Below, piece after piece: positions 60,797 through 64,000 of a stretch of DNA of 64,000 nucleotides. Within the stretch, counting starts at the first letter, position 1. Every line of letters starts with the position of its first letter. The stretch is from Batkoa obscura (lineage: Eukaryota > Entomophthoromycota > Entomophthoromycetes > Entomophthorales > Batkoaceae). The stretch is from the NCBI GenBank assembly GCA_030770535.1, contig JASVEC010000023.1, positions 682,001 to 746,000 of the forward strand. Direction: 5' to 3'. Below the pieces are notes generated by a model. The model saw nothing but the letters and a program-made list of their open reading frames with translations, did no database searches and was not told the DNA's origin. A program made the translations under genes and the position numbers.

Positions 60797-62664
60797 TTTT
60801 TTTAATGAGAATTTGGATGAAGTTTATTCAAAGTTTATGCTTCATAAAAGGTGGACAAAACACTAAAGTAAAAAAACATTCTAAACTATTAGAAATGACC
60901 ATTCAATGTATAGCTAAACTTCCTTTCAAGCTATTTGATCAAAAATGAACACTTTAGTTATAAAGGTCCTATTTAATATATATATTAATAAGGCTTAAAG
61001 CCGAAATGCTGAATGAAGACCGTAATACGACTAAATCTCATCTCATTCGCTATATCCTCCTTCTCAAAGCTAGCCTTAAATTTTAAATACCTCTAATTCC
61101 CCAAATGAAATTCTTGGCAGATACTAATTTAATATATTTTTTAAACTTACTCAATTTAGAATTGTTCGATTAAATTGATTTGTTAATTTAGTGGAAATAT
61201 TAGAAGTTATTAACAAGAAATAATTTTGTATTTAAAATATATGCTACTCATTGATACTCATTTTGCTTTGATCTTTATAATTAATATATATTACATACTA
61301 GGCTTGATTTAAAGTATACCTTTACTTAAATCCAAATACAAAATAACTTGAAGCTAATTTGACTATTAGGAAAAGTTAATAAATATTGATTTTTTGGTGT
61401 AACTTTTCTACTTCTCGCAGATTCAAATTTACATTTGAAGGCAATTTACTCTTCAGAAAAAAATAAGGAGCATTGAATTCAATAGGTAAAGTTTGATGAA
61501 TTTTTGTCATATGGGGAACACTACAGTACCCATCTATACCGTAAAATAACCTTTTAATTTTAGCATTTTATGTTAGTTGAGCATTTTAATGTATACATAG
61601 CTGTATCCTTTGATTCTAGTTAAAGCCTTGACTTTAAAGTGATAAAGTATCATTTGCTTTTGAAAAATAAGGATATGTTTAGTCAAAATACATATCAATA
61701 TATTGACTAAAAATATATGTGTTTAAGATGATATAATTTTTCTACTTTTATTTATATAATGTTATATAGCTACAATATATCATAAAAGTAATGACCCATA
61801 AATTTATTATTCAAGTGCGGGTATAATCTATCCTGAGTTTATAAAAACAATAAATGGTTCATCTTGTATTTTAATACTTAAATAAAAGAATGGAATAGTT
61901 TTCTATGGAAAGTTTAAAAATTCAATTAATTTATTATTAGCATTATGTCATGAAAATAATAAAATTAGTACTAGCAACTGAGCTAAGAGTACACAATAAT
62001 TAAAATATAATAAGAACAACGAAAAGTAATTAAAGTAATAATTAATGACAAGCTATATTTCACTTTTATATTTAAGTCCAAATACTTAAGATCCTAATTT
62101 AAAATATCATTTATGAGCATTTGTAATTCAAAAATGAATTAATATTAAGACTGATCCTTTTCATTGTATAATCATATATTTAATTAAAATCTATATTAGT
62201 TCTATTTTCCCAAAGTAAATTAAATTTTACTCTTCAAAATTAAACTGAAGTTAAATTAAGATTTATATTGAAAAGTACATTTTACAAAAATAAGGCATTA
62301 AACATTTTCGCACTAAAATAGTAGCTTAAGATTAAAATAGAAGCCAAAAATTAACTACTTCAAAGGCAAATAGATTTTTAGTAAGTTTAATCCCTATAAT
62401 TGGAATAATGCAAATTCACCAAGTGACTAATAACCAGATGATTTTGCACCATAAAATTCTCATCCTTTCGAAAAAAATCCAAATTAAATTTATAATCTCG
62501 CTACAATCTAAGTACTTTGAGTCCTTTATTCCATTAAACTTTCTAAAATAGTTAATAGATGGCAAAACATTAAACTAATCTTAAAATAACAATAACAATT
62601 AATAAATGATAAATATTACTTCATAAAAGCACTATTTTATAATCTGAATGACCATCCTAAAACA

Positions 62665-62671
62665 TATAAAT
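62665..62671 (+). promoter_or_regulatory. TATA box of Con7-like gene I
   Basis: ACATATAAATATG, about 46 bp before the ATG. Confidence 0.5.
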
Positions 62672-62715
62672 ATGTGTAAAATTCATTTCTGACTATTATT
62701 TTATTTCCAATCCAA

Positions 62716-63270
62716 ATGTCAAATTCAAATAATAGCTCTTTACCTAACGAATACATAAGTTCCCCAAATGATTTGAATTATTTAGCAAAGAATACAAAAT
62801 CATATGTAAATGAGTTTTATCCCGTCGAGCCAAAAAGAACATCAAGTTATGAAAGATTACCACCTATCTCACAATTGATTACAAATCCAGTTCCTGTCCT
62901 TCCACCTTCTTCTGAGCTAATATCCGAAGTAGAAAAGCGTGAGCGTAGCCAAGTTCCAAACTTTAATGGCTACAATCATTATTATGATCCATTTAATATG
63001 CAGCCTATGATGTATAGTCACCCATACTTTAGAAATTCTATGCCAAAGCCAAAACAAACAACTAAACGTTTAAGAAGAAAGTATGATGAGATAGTTAGAT
63101 TATACAAATGTAATTATGGTACTTGTTCAAAATCTTATGGCACCCTAAATCACTTAAACTGTCATATCCAGTTACAAAACCATGGTAAAAAAAGATCCCC
63201 AAATGAATTTAGGTTTTTAATAAGGGAAGACAGCAAAGAAGATGAAAAAATTGAACCAAGCTTCAATTAA
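62716..63270 (+). CDS. Con7-like C2H2 zinc-finger regulator I, 184 aa
   Basis: Single exon. Finger C122, C127, H140, H146 with text SKSYGTLNHLNCHIQLQNH. Basic region KRLRRKYDEIVRLYKC (117-122 and just before), where RRKYDEI-x-RLYKC is very close to the Con7 signature as I recall it. Tail GKKRSPNEFRFLIREDSKED: the KRSPxEF word also fits Con7-type proteins. N-terminus has RLPPISQLITNPVPVLPPSS (47-66), a strong form of the LP helix motif. By finger, basic region and tail this is the most Con7-like and probably the least changed member. It is the last gene in the window, so the array may continue to the right. Confidence 0.9.
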   Translation: MSNSNNSSLPNEYISSPNDLNYLAKNTKSYVNEFYPVEPKRTSSYERLPPISQLITNPVPVLPPSSELISEVEKRERSQVPNFNGYNHYYDPFNMQPMMYSHPYFRNSMPKPKQTTKRLRRKYDEIVRLYKCNYGTCSKSYGTLNHLNCHIQLQNHGKKRSPNEFRFLIREDSKEDEKIEPSFN

Positions 63271-64000
63271 CACTCACATTTTAAATTTTAACTACTCAGC
63301 TCTTTTATAAATATCTTCTCCAATTTTATTGCATTTGCATTTTAAAATTATTATACTAATAAAAGTTTTTCTCTTTTTACTGAAGCTGTAACTTTGCTAA
63401 ACAATATATTAGACAAATTCTTTATTTGCATATTTCCCTTTGTAGAATTTCTAATTATACTGTATAGTGAATATAGTATTACAGATATTTGTGATAGAAT
63501 GATACATTTACATTTTTATTCTATAATACATTATTGGCCTGATTACAGCTTTAATTAATTATAAACGATCTTTAATTTCCAATTTAAAACCAATATAATT
63601 AATCATTCAAAAAATATTAAATGCAATATCCTAATAAATAAAGAAACGATTCCACATTTAAAGGGCGGGAGCAAAAGTACTATTTTAAAAAACATAATTT
63701 TTGTATAATATAAATATTTAAATAATATTATAAATCTTATCTCCATTTTTTAAAGAGGTTTAGGGGTTAATAAAAAGATAATCATCAGTCGGTAACTGTT
63801 AATAATAATGCATGCACCTTTGTATACTGTTCCGTGAATTATACAAGAATAACTAGATAATTAAACAAGTAAATATTTTAAACAGTTGCTTCATTGAAGA
63901 TTATATTATGAGCAGCAATAATTAGTCTATTGAATATGAAGTCTATAATACTATTCCTACTAATTAAAAATAATGTTAATTATAAAGCCTGTATTGAATT
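63271..64000. other. Intergenic DNA to window end
   Basis: AT-rich, no gene or complete ITR element seen. A short ATCTCCATTTTTTAAAGAG word near 63740 is too short to assign. Confidence 0.5.

Larger units (their letters stand above)
55734..62715. other. Gene desert, 7 kb, four ITR elements
   Basis: Contains ITR copies 20-23 and no gene I can support. Short open frames near 56147, 58301 and 59631 have no motifs; the second and third overlap ITR copies 20 and 21. A small inverted repeat (TTTAGTCAA...TTGACTAAA) lies near 61678-61713. Confidence 0.55.

Overview
The window is AT-rich nuclear DNA from a fungus. Conserved genes at the left end are split by short GT-AG introns (about 45-100 nt). They encode a MYST acetyltransferase, the Pol II CTD phosphatase Fcp1 and an HDEL-tagged glucosidase II beta subunit. 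GPI-anchored Ser/Thr-rich wall proteins and Con7-type C2H2 regulators also point to fungi. Introns are too frequent for a typical budding yeast. I cannot name the species or phylum from this sequence alone.

Layout. (1) 1-10 kb is a dense, intron-rich housekeeping block: the 3' part of a MYST histone acetyltransferase (+), a class I O-methyltransferase (-), Fcp1 (-), a tiny single-pass membrane protein (+) and glucosidase II beta (-). (2) 10.8-15.7 kb holds three intronless genes for small secreted GPI-anchored wall proteins. All start MKFFQ or MKYYQ, and the middle one carries 17 tandem 11-residue repeats. (3) 19-64 kb is gene-poor. Its only convincing genes are nine intronless, single-zinc-finger genes of one family, on both strands and separated by 1.5-7.5 kb. 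Their shared C-terminal module is a basic stretch, an (E/D)(V/I)xRxxxC approach and C-x4-C-x12-H-x4/5-H with the finger SYG(A/T)LNHLNxHI. This resembles the ascomycete regulator Con7 as I remember it. The N-termini have diverged almost completely except for a short LP(S/P)(I/L) motif followed by a hydrophobic helix. Most members have a TATATAA-type box 35-105 bp before the start codon.

The deserts between these genes carry about 23 copies of a roughly 105-bp inverted-terminal-repeat element (GGGGATG...CATCCCC) with no coding capacity. Many sit as head-to-head inverted pairs. At 49.9-52.1 kb there is a nest of fossil LTR-like units. Two of them form an inverted repeat whose inner 402 bp look identical while the outer ~55 bp are diverged, and an ITR element lies in the loop.

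The most notable feature is the dispersed array of nine Con7-like regulators, with a left/right split into YGALN-type and YGTLN-type fingers. It lies in a repeat-rich, gene-poor compartment next to a cluster of cell-surface protein genes. Function, co-regulation and possible variable expression of the array are inference.
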